From contig NZ_JBBOXF010000001.1 of assembly GCF_038007465.1 (NCBI RefSeq), positions 1,925,001 through 1,989,000 on the forward strand: a DNA stretch of 64,000 nucleotides, in the 5' to 3' direction. Positions 43,831 through 52,496 of this stretch are shown one piece after another. Below the pieces are notes generated by a model, which did no database searches, was not told the origin of the DNA, and saw nothing but the letters and a program-made list of their open reading frames with translations. Positions within the stretch are counted from its first letter, which is position 1; every line of letters starts with the position of its first letter. A program made the translations under genes and the position numbers. The DNA is from Sporosarcina sp. FSL K6-1508. GTDB taxonomy: Bacteria; Bacillota; Bacilli; Bacillales_A; Planococcaceae.

Positions 43831-44406
43831 ATGAAAAATCCATATATATACGGTTATCTGCCATTCGTAACAATCGTTCTATTCAGTTTGACGTTTGGAG
43901 TCTACACTGTAAGTATGTCGGTAGAATTGTTCAAGGGAATTGGTTTGTATGCAGGAATGCGGGAGTTTTTAACAGACATCCAATTACGTGTTTTTCTGCT
44001 TGTCATCTATGCACTGCTATTTTTCATGGTTTTTTCAGCTTTAAAATTGATTGCGGAAACGATCCACGAAACCGCGATGTTATTCTTTTCTAAGGATGAG
44101 GAAGGTAAGTCGTATAGTGAGGCCCGCGGAGGTAATGTCATCTACTTTTTTGGCGCTCTTGCATCGGCAGGGGGCATCAGTTCAGTTAAACTATTAGCGG
44201 CTATATTTTTACTGACAACGTTCATCTACTTCGTATATGTCGTTTTTAAATTGAGTAAATTCATGACCATTGTCAGCACGATAGGTCTTCTTGTTTTTGA
44301 AATTACAGTTTGGGCAGTACTTGTCTCCACAATCATCTATATTTTATTAAAACTTTATAACGGAGTAATCGCGAGTTTGCCGTTCATTGGCAATAAAACG
44401 GACTAA
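43831..44406 (+). CDS. yufK: YufK-like membrane protein (DUF5366)
   Basis: A 191-residue polytopic membrane protein with about five hydrophobic helices. The N-terminus (NPYIYGYLPFVTIVLFS) and length match YufK, which also neighbours mrp and pbpD in B. subtilis. The ATG at 43831 follows GAGGTG at 43821-43826, slightly close; the frame upstream to 43720 overlaps the mrp promoter and is less likely coding. The function is unknown. Confidence 0.75.
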   Translation: MKNPYIYGYLPFVTIVLFSLTFGVYTVSMSVELFKGIGLYAGMREFLTDIQLRVFLLVIYALLFFMVFSALKLIAETIHETAMLFFSKDEEGKSYSEARGGNVIYFFGALASAGGISSVKLLAAIFLLTTFIYFVYVVFKLSKFMTIVSTIGLLVFEITVWAVLVSTIIYILLKLYNGVIASLPFIGNKTD

Positions 44407-44429
44407 CCTTTCGATTGAATGGTTAGTCC
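44400..44429. terminator. convergent terminator between yufK and pbpD
   Basis: GGACTAACC and GGTTAGTCC form a 9-bp stem. The T-tail is on the minus strand, and the hairpin overlaps the last codons of pbpD. Confidence 0.75.
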
Positions 44430-46276
44430 TGAAGCAGAGTGGAAAATATCCGTAAATGGAGTTTCTGATCACTCAGAGCTTTTAAAGATTGCGGCCTATC
44501 ATAGCCAACCCAGACGGCTGTTGTATAGTTGTCGTTTAACCCACCAACCCATAAATCTTTATAATGATCCGTCGTGCCCGTTTTCGCACCTGTATATGCT
44601 GTGGTATAAGAGATACCTCGACCGGTCCCGTTCAATACGACATCCGACATCATGGTACGGATCTGAGCGACTGTAGTGGGGGACCAGACTTCGCTCTTTT
44701 CAACGGGCCATTCGTATAGAACATTCCCCTCCCTATCCTTCACTGCACGGATTGCATGAACACTAGAATACGTCCCGTCGATGAAACTGGAATAAGCCCC
44801 TGCAAGTTCGATTGGCGTCATCCCTTTTGAAAACCCACCGAGGGCGGCAGCATAGTTCATATCGCGCTTCGTAATGGATTTGAAATGGAATGGTGCAATA
44901 TAGTTAAATGCCTCTTCCACTCCAACCATCTGGAAAAGCCTAACGGCAGCTGTATTATGGCTTTTCCGAAAAGCCTCTTTAACAGTGACATTTCCGTAAA
45001 CATAACCACCGATATTTGTTGGACAATACGAGCCGATGCAAAGATTGCCGCTGTTAATGGGCGTGTTCTCTGTATAGGGCCCGCTTTCAAACAAGGGCGC
45101 ATAGACAAGGAGAGGTTTGATAGCGGAACCAGGTTGTCTGACAGCCTGAAATGCTCTGTGAAAATCAGCTTTTTTATAGTCTTTGCCAGCGAAGAGACTA
45201 ACGATTTCACGGGTTTCATTGTCAATGACTGCGGCTCCTGCCTCCACGCCTGCCGGTTTTAAAAGGGAGGATATCTTTTGCTCATCCAGCTTTTGTTTTT
45301 TTGGATTGAGAGCTGTTTCGATGACGAGCCCGGCTGCCAATACTTCAGCTGTCCGTTCTTTAACTTTTCTTTCTAGTTCTATTTTCTCTGAAGTATCCCT
45401 CGCATTTGCAATTTTTTCTGTCAGACCTTCAGATTTTGCAATCAGATCAGCAAGCTCAGCGAGGACATATGTACTGTACGCGGGATAGTTACTTTCTTTC
45501 TTCTTAAGCTTTAATTCGATTGCTGTATTTTTAAACTCATCAGCCTGTTCAGCAGTTATGACCTTATTTTTTGTAAGAATGGTTAGGAGGCGTTCCTGTC
45601 TTTTTTTTGTTCGGTCGAAATGCTTTAACGGATTATACAAAGAAGGATTATTTGGAATCGCAGCGATGAAGGCCAGTTCAGCTTCATTCAACTCATTTAA
45701 GGGTTTGCTGAAATAATAGGTTGCGGCTGCACCGATCCCATATACATGATTGCCAAAATACATTTCATTTACATACATTTCAAGGATTTCTTCTTTAGTT
45801 GACTGTTTTTCCAGCTCAGCAGCATAAAAAAGTTCTGTCAATTTTCGTTCGTAGGTCTTTTCGGTCGACAAAAAGCGCATCCTGACGACTTGTTGAGTAA
45901 TTGTGGAAGCTCCTTGTCTAACATCATCGGTCGCAGTATTAACCGCAAATGCACGTACGATGGCAGATACGTCATATCCCCGGTGTTCGAAAAAGCCTGT
46001 GTCCTCACTTTCTAGAAATAGTTGACGGGCAAATGTAGGGACAGATGCTAGGGGGAGCGGTTCACGCCATTCTATGTATTCTTCTGCAAAAATGAGACCA
46101 TTGCGATCTTTCATTGTCACAGGTACATTGTTTGCCGGAGAGGACAGTTCGATGGAATCACTCATCTGGCCTTTGAATGACTCAGCGCTTCTCAATTCAA
46201 CAGCAATCGCACCTTGAACGAGAATAAGAACAGGGATAAATAAAAGAGCTATAAAAATACCGATAACCTGTTTCAA
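44423..46276 (-). CDS. pbpD: class A penicillin-binding protein (PBP4-like)
   Basis: A 617-residue bifunctional peptidoglycan synthase anchored by an N-terminal helix (residues 4-25). The glycosyltransferase domain shows the catalytic ESEDTGFFEHRG (Glu91) and GASTITQQ. The transpeptidase domain has Ser384-x-x-Lys387 (GSAIKP), Ser439-His-Asn441 and Lys565-Thr-Gly. All catalytic motifs are intact. Size and position next to yufK agree with B. subtilis pbpD. A lysine-rich helical insert (about 280-310) links the domains. Confidence 0.9.
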   Translation of the reverse strand: MKQVIGIFIALLFIPVLILVQGAIAVELRSAESFKGQMSDSIELSSPANNVPVTMKDRNGLIFAEEYIEWREPLPLASVPTFARQLFLESEDTGFFEHRGYDVSAIVRAFAVNTATDDVRQGASTITQQVVRMRFLSTEKTYERKLTELFYAAELEKQSTKEEILEMYVNEMYFGNHVYGIGAAATYYFSKPLNELNEAELAFIAAIPNNPSLYNPLKHFDRTKKRQERLLTILTKNKVITAEQADEFKNTAIELKLKKKESNYPAYSTYVLAELADLIAKSEGLTEKIANARDTSEKIELERKVKERTAEVLAAGLVIETALNPKKQKLDEQKISSLLKPAGVEAGAAVIDNETREIVSLFAGKDYKKADFHRAFQAVRQPGSAIKPLLVYAPLFESGPYTENTPINSGNLCIGSYCPTNIGGYVYGNVTVKEAFRKSHNTAAVRLFQMVGVEEAFNYIAPFHFKSITKRDMNYAAALGGFSKGMTPIELAGAYSSFIDGTYSSVHAIRAVKDREGNVLYEWPVEKSEVWSPTTVAQIRTMMSDVVLNGTGRGISYTTAYTGAKTGTTDHYKDLWVGGLNDNYTTAVWVGYDRPQSLKALSDQKLHLRIFSTLLQD

Positions 46277-46320
46277 CGCAGCGAACCTCCGTTCAGAAAT
46301 CTTGGACTACAAAAAATATA

Positions 46321-46354
46321 ACACACTCCCAAAAAGGAAGTGTGTCACTTTTTT
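46321..46354. terminator. weak hairpin with T-run
   Basis: ACACACT and AGTGTGT arms surround CCCAAAAAGGA, with TTTTTT shortly after on the plus strand. No plus-strand gene precedes it, so its role is unclear. Confidence 0.35.
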
Positions 46355-46811
46355 AGATAAAGTATAGGTTTTTCATCATGAAGCGACTGAAATGTTTAGC
46401 GCTTCGGGTGATTCTTGGGTCTGATCAGTTGTTTGCGCTTTTCTTATTGTCCAGCTCCAGGCGCCAGCCGCTCGGGTCATAAGCAATCCGGCTATGTGGC
46501 AAAGAGCGCCACAAGCTGGATCGACTTATGCCTGTCGCGTCTAGCGGGCGCCTTGCGCTTTTCTTACTGTCCAGCTCCAGCGCCTAGCCCCTCGAGTCGC
46601 TTCAGTCCTTAAGTTAAAGGCAAAAAACGCCTTTCTCTTAAGGCCCTCCAGCGCTTTTCGGGTCTACCAAGGCGCTTGCGCTTTTCTTATTGTCTAGCTC
46701 CAGGCGCCAGCCGCTCGGGTCATAAGCAATCCGGCTATGTGGCAAAGAGCGCCACAAGCTGGATCGACTTATGCCTGTCGCGTCTAGCGGGCGCCTTGCG
46801 CTTTTCTTACG
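46355..46811 (-). repeat. cluster of three dispersed-repeat units
   Basis: Two nearly identical units of about 135 bases (46433-46567 and 46676-46811, 243 bases apart) flank a third unit (46562-46680). On the minus strand every unit begins TAAGAAAAGCGC and ends near GGAGCTGGACA. The middle unit is almost the same as 60351-60476. The leftmost edge has AGATAAAGTATAGGTTTTTCA (46354-46374), also found at 50694-50714. The MFS gene stop codon is the first TAA of the right unit. Confidence 0.85.
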
Positions 46812-48039
46812 TATGTGTCCGTTCTTCTTCGGCTGCAAGAAAATCCTCGAAATCCTGTACGGGTTTTCGTTTGGCATAATAGAGAAATGCGAAACCAACA
46901 AGGAACAAGACACCAGTAACGATGAAGACGGACGAAATGCCGATGAAGCCACTGACGATTCCTCCGAACATCGGACCGATAATATTACCAAGGAAACGGA
47001 AGCTTGTATTATACCCCATGACTTCGCCCTGAATATCGATCGGTGCTTCACGTCTGACCAGCGCAGTCGTTATAGGAATCATTCCTCCAAGCGCAATGCC
47101 GAACAGCAGCCGCCAGAAAATAAGTTGCCATAGCTGGGTCACAAAAGCTTGAGGGATAATGAAGACGAATGACAACAGCAACAAAATTGAAAGAACTTTT
47201 TCATAGCCGATGTCATCACCGAGCTTACCCCAGCGGCGCGCGAACAAAAGATTGCCGACCCCTGCCGCACTAAATGTTATACCAGCTAGGAACGCCACGT
47301 CTTTCGCTTCCGTCAAATGAGAAACATATAAAGAAAGAAGTGGTTGGATACTGAAGTTCCCGACTTGGATAAGTGCTGTTACAATCATGACATTCAACAT
47401 CAGCCGGTGATGCAGCAAGCCGCTTATAATCGCTTTTCGGGAATACTGAATCGCTTTCGGATTTTTTACCCGTTTCTGTTCCTTGATCCCGAAGAGGACG
47501 ATAATCGCAGCAACAATCACGGAGATGGATGTAATGACAAAGGTATATTGGAAACCGAATGTATCCGCCAACAAACCTCCAAATACAGGGCCGAATAATG
47601 TCCCCGTTACACTACCCATCTGTAACGTACCGAGCATTTTTCCGGCTTCCTTTTTCGCGGTCTGGGAAGAAATGAACGCGAGAGACGTTGGAATGAAGCC
47701 TGTGACAACGCCATTCAAAAGTCGAAGAAGGAAAAATGCCTCGACGGAGTCAACAAATCCCATCAAGAAAACGGATGTTGCAATACCGAAGCCATTTATG
47801 AGAAGGATTGGCTTGAAACCATACTTATCGGCAATCCGCCCCCAAATCGGGGACATGATGAAAGCTGTGACGAATGAAGCCCCGAAGATTAGACCAGACC
47901 ATTTTTGAACATATGCATCGGAATAATCACCGAACGTCTCGATATAAAGAGATAAGAAGGGCATAATCATTGTCATTGTCCCCGCAACGAGGACGTTGGA
48001 AATCCAGATGATGATAAAGTTCCGTTTTTGCACGTCCAT
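46807..48039 (-). CDS. MFS-type multidrug efflux transporter
   Basis: A 410-residue major facilitator with twelve expected helices, of the drug:proton antiporter (DHA1, MdtG/TetA-like) kind. The motif A-type loop reads SPIWGRIADKYGFKP after helix 2, and the motif C-like GPVFGGLLADTFG is in helix 5. The start at 48039 follows AGAAGG; an upstream ATG at 48060 and a longer frame are less likely. The stop codon is formed by the first bases of the adjoining dispersed repeat. The substrate is unknown. Confidence 0.85.
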   Translation of the reverse strand: MDVQKRNFIIIWISNVLVAGTMTMIMPFLSLYIETFGDYSDAYVQKWSGLIFGASFVTAFIMSPIWGRIADKYGFKPILLINGFGIATSVFLMGFVDSVEAFFLLRLLNGVVTGFIPTSLAFISSQTAKKEAGKMLGTLQMGSVTGTLFGPVFGGLLADTFGFQYTFVITSISVIVAAIIVLFGIKEQKRVKNPKAIQYSRKAIISGLLHHRLMLNVMIVTALIQVGNFSIQPLLSLYVSHLTEAKDVAFLAGITFSAAGVGNLLFARRWGKLGDDIGYEKVLSILLLLSFVFIIPQAFVTQLWQLIFWRLLFGIALGGMIPITTALVRREAPIDIQGEVMGYNTSFRFLGNIIGPMFGGIVSGFIGISSVFIVTGVLFLVGFAFLYYAKRKPVQDFEDFLAAEEERTHT

Positions 48040-48166
48040 ATGAAGACCTTCTTTCCGCATCGTGCTCTTCTTACAGTATAAAACAGTTCGGTACACGAAG
48101 GAAGTATCATGCTTATTCGTCGAAATAGCTGATTCGATATGATAGACTAATTCAGGGTGAATGTTA

Positions 48167-48850
48167 ATGAAAAAAGTGATATTCTTCACACTTGCAGTCA
48201 TTTGTATAGTCTTACTTATCACTTGGGGTATTAACTCAAAGAACTCAAAGGAGGCAACAACAATGTATCCACAATTATCGAATGAAGTAGCAGCAAACGA
48301 AGCACTTGTAGTTATGAACACAACAATGGGGCCAATTAAAATCAAGCTTTTCCCTGAACAGGCACCAAAAACAGTTGAAAATTTCTTGACGCATGCGGAA
48401 AACGGCTATTACGATGGCATTATTTTTCACCGCGTTATTGAAGATTTCATGATCCAAGGCGGCGACCCGACAGGAACAGGTATGGGCGGAGCAAGTATAT
48501 ATGGTGAAACATTTGAGGATGAATTCTCAATGGAACTGTTCAACTTAAAAGGAGCTCTTTCGATGGCGAACGCAGGTCCTGGAACGAACGGCAGCCAATT
48601 CTTCATCGTTCACGCATCAGAGGTTCCAGGTTCAGCCGATCAGATGAAAAAAGGCGGATGGCCAGAAGAAATCGCTGAAGCGTATGTCGAAAAGGGTGGA
48701 ACACCTCACCTAGATCAAAAACATACTGTATTCGGTCAAGTTATCGAAGGCATGGATGTTGTTGACAAAATTGCAAAAGTGAAAAAAGGCCGTCAAGATA
48801 AGCCCGTTGAAGATATTTCCATCGAATCAATCGAGATTCTTCAAAAGTAA
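48167..48850 (+). CDS. cyclophilin-type peptidyl-prolyl isomerase, possibly with two starts
   Basis: A cyclophilin that catalyses cis-trans isomerisation of prolyl bonds. It has FHRVIEDFMIQGGDPTGTG, GTNGSQFFI and HTVFGQVIEGMDVVDKI with the active-site residues. The N-terminus MKKVIFFTLAVICIVLLITW is a signal anchor, preceded by GGTGA at 48156-48160. A second, stronger ribosome binding site, AAAGGAGG at 48247-48254, precedes an in-frame ATG at 48263, which would give a 195-residue cytoplasmic form. Either or both may be used. Confidence 0.85.
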   Translation: MKKVIFFTLAVICIVLLITWGINSKNSKEATTMYPQLSNEVAANEALVVMNTTMGPIKIKLFPEQAPKTVENFLTHAENGYYDGIIFHRVIEDFMIQGGDPTGTGMGGASIYGETFEDEFSMELFNLKGALSMANAGPGTNGSQFFIVHASEVPGSADQMKKGGWPEEIAEAYVEKGGTPHLDQKHTVFGQVIEGMDVVDKIAKVKKGRQDKPVEDISIESIEILQK

Positions 48851-48890
48851 TCTCAATTCTGTGAAATTAACAATGTGAGGAAGTGGGTAA

Positions 48891-49109
48891 GTGAACGTTC
48901 TATTAATGCCGTTCCTTTACTTTCCGGAAGATAAATCAGAATATATACCAGCTGTGTTTTCCTTTGTTTTTTTCATGATTCTTTTAGTATTCACATTTAG
49001 GTGGATACGAAACAATTCGAAGAAACAAGAATTAGAAACGAAAGAACTTGAAGCACGCATTTTGCGTGAACGCGGCGAAGAAAAAGAAAAACAGCATCCT
49101 CGTGATTGA
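48891..49109 (+). CDS. small single-pass membrane protein
   Basis: A 72-residue protein not recognised. One hydrophobic helix (about residues 18-38, VFSFVFFMILLVFTFRWI) is followed by a highly charged coil rich in Glu, Lys and Arg, predicted cytoplasmic. The start is GTG, with a modest GAGGAAG upstream. It sits between the cyclophilin gene and a bidirectional terminator. Confidence 0.55.
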   Translation: MNVLLMPFLYFPEDKSEYIPAVFSFVFFMILLVFTFRWIRNNSKKQELETKELEARILRERGEEKEKQHPRD

Positions 49110-49124
49110 GGATGCTGTTTTTCT
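49086..49124. terminator. bidirectional terminator before patB
   Basis: CAGCATCCTC and GAGGATGCTG form a 10-bp stem, with A-run before and T-run after, between convergent genes. Confidence 0.9.
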
Positions 49125-49131
49125 TTGGAGA

Positions 49132-50310
49132 TTATTTATCACTCATCGCGGTGATAAAACGGTTGACCCCATCTTTGACAACCGAAAGCGGTGTAGCGAC
49201 ATTCATGCGAAGGAAGCCGCGTCCCGCTTCACCGTATTTCGTTCCTGGTTCAAGTGCAAGTTTCCCTTTATTCAAAAGCCTGTCCATCATTTCTTCTTCA
49301 GTCAGCCCAGTGCCGCGGTAGTCAATCCAGAGAAGGTATGTACCATGCGGCTTCGCGATTTTTAAAGCAGGAATCGCCGATGTCAGTTCTTGAATTGCGT
49401 AATCCATATTGCCCGTAATCGTATCTAACAGTTCTGCGAGCCAAGGGCCACCTTCTTTATAAGCGGCAGTCAAGGCTGCGGCAGCAAAGGAACTCAATTC
49501 CATCTGCCCGTGTGACAATGCATTCAAAGTAAGTTTTTCTCGTACAACTTCATCTGTTGCAATCATTAATGCCGCTTGGATACCCGCGAGGTTAAACGTT
49601 TTTGTTGGGGCAACACATGTAATAATACGTCCTATTTCTTCGCCGGCAAGCGTTGCAAGCGGAATATGCTTATAGCCCGGGAAGACTAGGTCCGCGTGGA
49701 TTTCATCTGATAAAATCAAGACATCATATTTTGTACATAAGCGTAACATTTCTTTCAGCTCGTCTTCTTTCCAGACGATACCTCCGGGATTATGCGGGTT
49801 GCACAAAATGAAAAGCTTTACATTTTGTTTTAGGCATTTCTCAAATTCTTCAAAATCAATTGAATACACGCCGTCTTCTTCTTGCATAATACACTCGACA
49901 ATATTTCTTCCCTGCCGTTCAGGAATTTGGAAGAAAGGCGGGTAGACTGGAGAAGTGACAAGAATGCCGTCTCCTGGTGATGTAAATGTTTCAATGACCG
50001 ATGCGATTGCTGGTACAACCCCGTGGTGGAATAACATCCATTCGTTCTTTGTTTCCCATGCATGACGTTCAGAAAGCCATGTGCGCACCGCATCTTTACA
50101 GCCCTCACAAATATATGAATAGCCGAAAACTGGATGATCGAGCCGTTCTTTCATCGCATTGACAACAACTTCAGGAGCAGCAAAATCCATATCGGCCACC
50201 CACATCGGTAAAATATCGGATGCATCTTCAAGTCCATAAATCAATTCCATTCGATCCCATTTGACCGAACGCGATTTACGCCGTTCAATCACTTGTTCAA
50301 AGTTATCCAC
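49132..50310 (-). CDS. patB: PLP-dependent cystathionine beta-lyase PatB (MalY/PatB family)
   Basis: A 392-residue fold-type I aminotransferase-like C-S lyase. The cofactor lysine is in APTKTFNLAGIQ, the NPHNPGG motif binds substrate and cofactor, and SDEIHADL carries the aspartate that pairs with the pyridine nitrogen. PatB cleaves cystathionine and cysteine conjugates to thiols, pyruvate and ammonia. The ATG follows GAGGGGA. It is divergent from the DUF1871 gene. Confidence 0.9.
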   Translation of the reverse strand: MDNFEQVIERRKSRSVKWDRMELIYGLEDASDILPMWVADMDFAAPEVVVNAMKERLDHPVFGYSYICEGCKDAVRTWLSERHAWETKNEWMLFHHGVVPAIASVIETFTSPGDGILVTSPVYPPFFQIPERQGRNIVECIMQEEDGVYSIDFEEFEKCLKQNVKLFILCNPHNPGGIVWKEDELKEMLRLCTKYDVLILSDEIHADLVFPGYKHIPLATLAGEEIGRIITCVAPTKTFNLAGIQAALMIATDEVVREKLTLNALSHGQMELSSFAAAALTAAYKEGGPWLAELLDTITGNMDYAIQELTSAIPALKIAKPHGTYLLWIDYRGTGLTEEEMMDRLLNKGKLALEPGTKYGEAGRGFLRMNVATPLSVVKDGVNRFITAMSDK

Positions 50311-50385
50311 GGAAATCCCCTCTTTCCTTTTTTCTCTACTATGTTATCATAATCTAGACTATTGAGAAAAATAAGGTGACTCATC

Positions 50386-50646
50386 GTGCAAACTATAGAA
50401 ATGAATAAAAAGGCAATCGCACTTCTTGAACAATGGGATCCGTTTGATGTGGGACCAAAAGCGTATGAACTCGAAATCGCTGATGTTGTGTCGGATTTAC
50501 ATCATCTTGATCATCCAACCGACCTTGCAAAGCGAATTCGGGAAATTTACGAACATTCCTATGCTGTATGGATTCCAATCGAGAACTGTGTGCAAATTTC
50601 TTATAAGCTGTTGGCGATTAAGTACGAGGCGAAATGTATCGTCTGA
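50386..50646 (+). CDS. yugE: DUF1871 family protein (YugE-like)
   Basis: An 86-residue helical protein of the DUF1871 family, with the characteristic WDPFDVGPKAYELEIADVV segment. The GTG start follows AAGGTGA. In B. subtilis yugE also neighbours patB. The function is unknown. Confidence 0.75.
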   Translation: MQTIEMNKKAIALLEQWDPFDVGPKAYELEIADVVSDLHHLDHPTDLAKRIREIYEHSYAVWIPIENCVQISYKLLAIKYEAKCIV

Positions 50647-50693
50647 TTGTGCAAAGCTGTCCCCATTTGACTACGGGTACAGCTTTTTTAAAA

Positions 50694-50772
50694 GATAAAG
50701 TATAGGTTTTTCAACCTGGAGTAGTGTCTAGCTCCAGCTCCTAGCCCCTCGGGTCTACATAGGCGCTTGCGC
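50694..50772 (-). repeat. short form of the AAAGCGC dispersed repeat
   Basis: On the minus strand it reads AGAAAAGCGCAAGCGCC, GACCCGAGGGGCTAGGAGCTGGAGCTAGACAC, and ends with TGAAAAACCTATACTTTATCT. It lacks the middle part seen at 46562-46680 and 60351-60476. Confidence 0.8.
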
Positions 50773-50791
50773 TTTTCTAATTACGTAAAAA

Positions 50792-50824
50792 GACCCGCAA
50801 ATCCAATTATAGGATTTGCGGGTG
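50792..50824 (-). terminator. terminator of the sodium symporter gene
   Basis: ACCCGCAAATCC and GGATTTGCGGGT form a 12-bp stem; a T-run follows on the minus strand. Confidence 0.9.
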
Positions 50825-50826
50825 TT

Positions 50827-52161
50827 TTATGATGCGTTATATAGTTCGATAATCCAAACGATGAAAATGACGATAATAGCAACAGGTGCGGCATACCTGA
50901 CGAGAAACTTCCAAAGGCTATTCATCACAGGATGCATGCGCAGCTCGTCGTCTGTTTGAGATTTTGTCAATACATAGCCTGCGAATATTGAGACGAGTAA
51001 TGCACCGAGTGGCATACCGATTTTACTCGTCAGTGTGTCAGCAAAATCAAAGATGGAACCGCCGAATACTTTCACATCAGACAGGACTCCGAATGAAAGC
51101 GCACTTGGAATACCAACGATGAAGATGAGTATTCCGAATACCCATGAAGCGCGTTTTCTGCGATCGCGTTTCTCGCGGATTCCCGTTGACACGACAATTT
51201 CAAGCATCGCAATCGATGAAGTAAGTGTCGCGAAAAGCATCAAGATGAAGAAAATAATCATAAACACATTACCAAACGGAATCTGGCTAAAGATAGCTGG
51301 TAAAATGACGAAAATCAGTCCCGGTCCTTCAGCGGGCGAATGGCCGAGCGCGAACACAGCTGGAAAGATGACAAGTCCAGCTAAAATGGAAATGGTGATA
51401 TTTAAGAGCGCGACATTCATAGCAGATTGCCCTAATTTTTCTTCTTTTGGCAAATATGACGCGTAGGTCATCATTGCAGTCACCCCTACGCTCAGTGAGA
51501 AGAAGGCTTGACCAAGTGCAACTAAGAACGTTGACCCTGTTAAGAGTGACCAATCAGGTACGAATAGGAAGCGAACGCCTTCCATTGCACCATCCAATGT
51601 TAATGAACGGATAGCAAGGATAATGAAGAAAATGAACAGCAATGGCATCATCCATCTGCTTGCCCGTTCGATTCCACCCTTGATTCCGCTTTGTACAATC
51701 CAAATCGTCAACCCCATGAAAACGGCTTGGGCAAACAGTACTTCCACAGGATTAGCGATGATTGTATTGAAAAGATCACCATGATTTGTAGCATCGAGAT
51801 TGAGGAAAATGGCGCGTGTTAAGTAGGAAAGAATCCACCCTCCGACCACGCTGTAGAATGACAACAGGATGAATGAAATTGCAAGCCCAATCCAGCCAAT
51901 CAAAGGCCATTTTTTCCCTGGGGCCAGTCGTTTTAGTGATGTAACTGCATCGGCCTGCCCCATACGGCCAATGACAAACTCTGCAAGTAAAATGGGAAGT
52001 CCGATTGCAATTGTACAAATGATGAATAGCAGAAGGAAGATGCTTCCGCCGTTTGTTCCTGCCATATAAGGAAACTTCCATATTGCACCGAGTCCGATCG
52101 CGCTGCCGGCAGCGGCGAGAACGAAACCAATTTTTGATGACCATTGATCACGTTGTTTCAT
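50827..52161 (-). CDS. sodium-dependent transporter (NSS/SNF family)
   Basis: A 444-residue polytopic protein of the neurotransmitter:sodium symporter family. The N-terminal helix 1 motif LAAAGSAIGLGAIWKFPYMAGTNGG forms the sodium and substrate site. Bacterial relatives (LeuT-like, YocR/YhdH) import amino acids. The ATG at 52161 gives the family's start (KQRDQWSSKIGF); another ATG at 52176 is possible. Neither has a strong ribosome binding site. The substrate is unknown. Confidence 0.85.
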   Translation of the reverse strand: MKQRDQWSSKIGFVLAAAGSAIGLGAIWKFPYMAGTNGGSIFLLLFIICTIAIGLPILLAEFVIGRMGQADAVTSLKRLAPGKKWPLIGWIGLAISFILLSFYSVVGGWILSYLTRAIFLNLDATNHGDLFNTIIANPVEVLFAQAVFMGLTIWIVQSGIKGGIERASRWMMPLLFIFFIILAIRSLTLDGAMEGVRFLFVPDWSLLTGSTFLVALGQAFFSLSVGVTAMMTYASYLPKEEKLGQSAMNVALLNITISILAGLVIFPAVFALGHSPAEGPGLIFVILPAIFSQIPFGNVFMIIFFILMLFATLTSSIAMLEIVVSTGIREKRDRRKRASWVFGILIFIVGIPSALSFGVLSDVKVFGGSIFDFADTLTSKIGMPLGALLVSIFAGYVLTKSQTDDELRMHPVMNSLWKFLVRYAAPVAIIVIFIVWIIELYNAS

Positions 52162-52234
52162 AAGATATTCACTCATTTCATTAGGATACAGATTTTCTAA
52201 TTGTACACTAACTAAAAACGAATACCATGGTATT

Positions 52235-52264
52235 TTAAAACAAATTACGACAATTCTTCGTATC
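52235..52264 (+). promoter_or_regulatory. ECF-type promoter candidate
   Basis: TTAAAAC at 52235-52241 and CGTATC at 52259-52264 are 17 bases apart, resembling the TGAAAC-N16/17-CGTA promoters used by B. subtilis ECF sigma factors. It lies about 30 bases before a truncated ECF sigma start. Confidence 0.4.
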
Positions 52265-52295
52265 ATCTACAGTGACAAGGGGACGGGGGGAAACC

Positions 52296-52367
52296 ATGAA
52301 CGAAATCGAATTAATTACGAAAGCTCAACAAGGAGATAAAAGCGCGTATGGAGAGCTGATGATATAA
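52296..52367 (+). pseudogene. truncated ECF sigma factor N-terminus
   Basis: A 23-codon frame that begins ATG after GGGGACGGGGGG and reads IELITKAQQGDKSAYGELM before a stop. This is the start of ECF sigma region 2. It also aligns with the first residues of the two genes downstream. No continuation was found in any frame, and a hairpin (52381-52408) follows. It looks like a deletion remnant of a sigma gene. Confidence 0.6.
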
Positions 52368-52380
52368 ATTATAGTAACTA

Positions 52381-52412
52381 AGGCTGTCACGATTCATTGT
52401 GACAGCCTATTT
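52381..52412 (+). terminator. hairpin after the sigma remnant
   Basis: AGGCTGTCAC and GTGACAGCCT form a perfect 10-bp stem, followed by ATTTAATT, a weak T-tract. Confidence 0.65.
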
Positions 52413-52496
52413 AATTGTAAGGAAAAGTCTGAAATCCTATCAATCTTTGGTATAGTTAAAATAATTAGTAAGCTGTATAGAAAGAGAGGATTGCCT

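Noticed and set aside
46415..46879. Plus-strand frames with Ser/Arg-rich peptides (46415-46612, 46676-46879)
   Set aside because: Both come from copies of the same dispersed repeat and encode nearly the same peptide in each copy.
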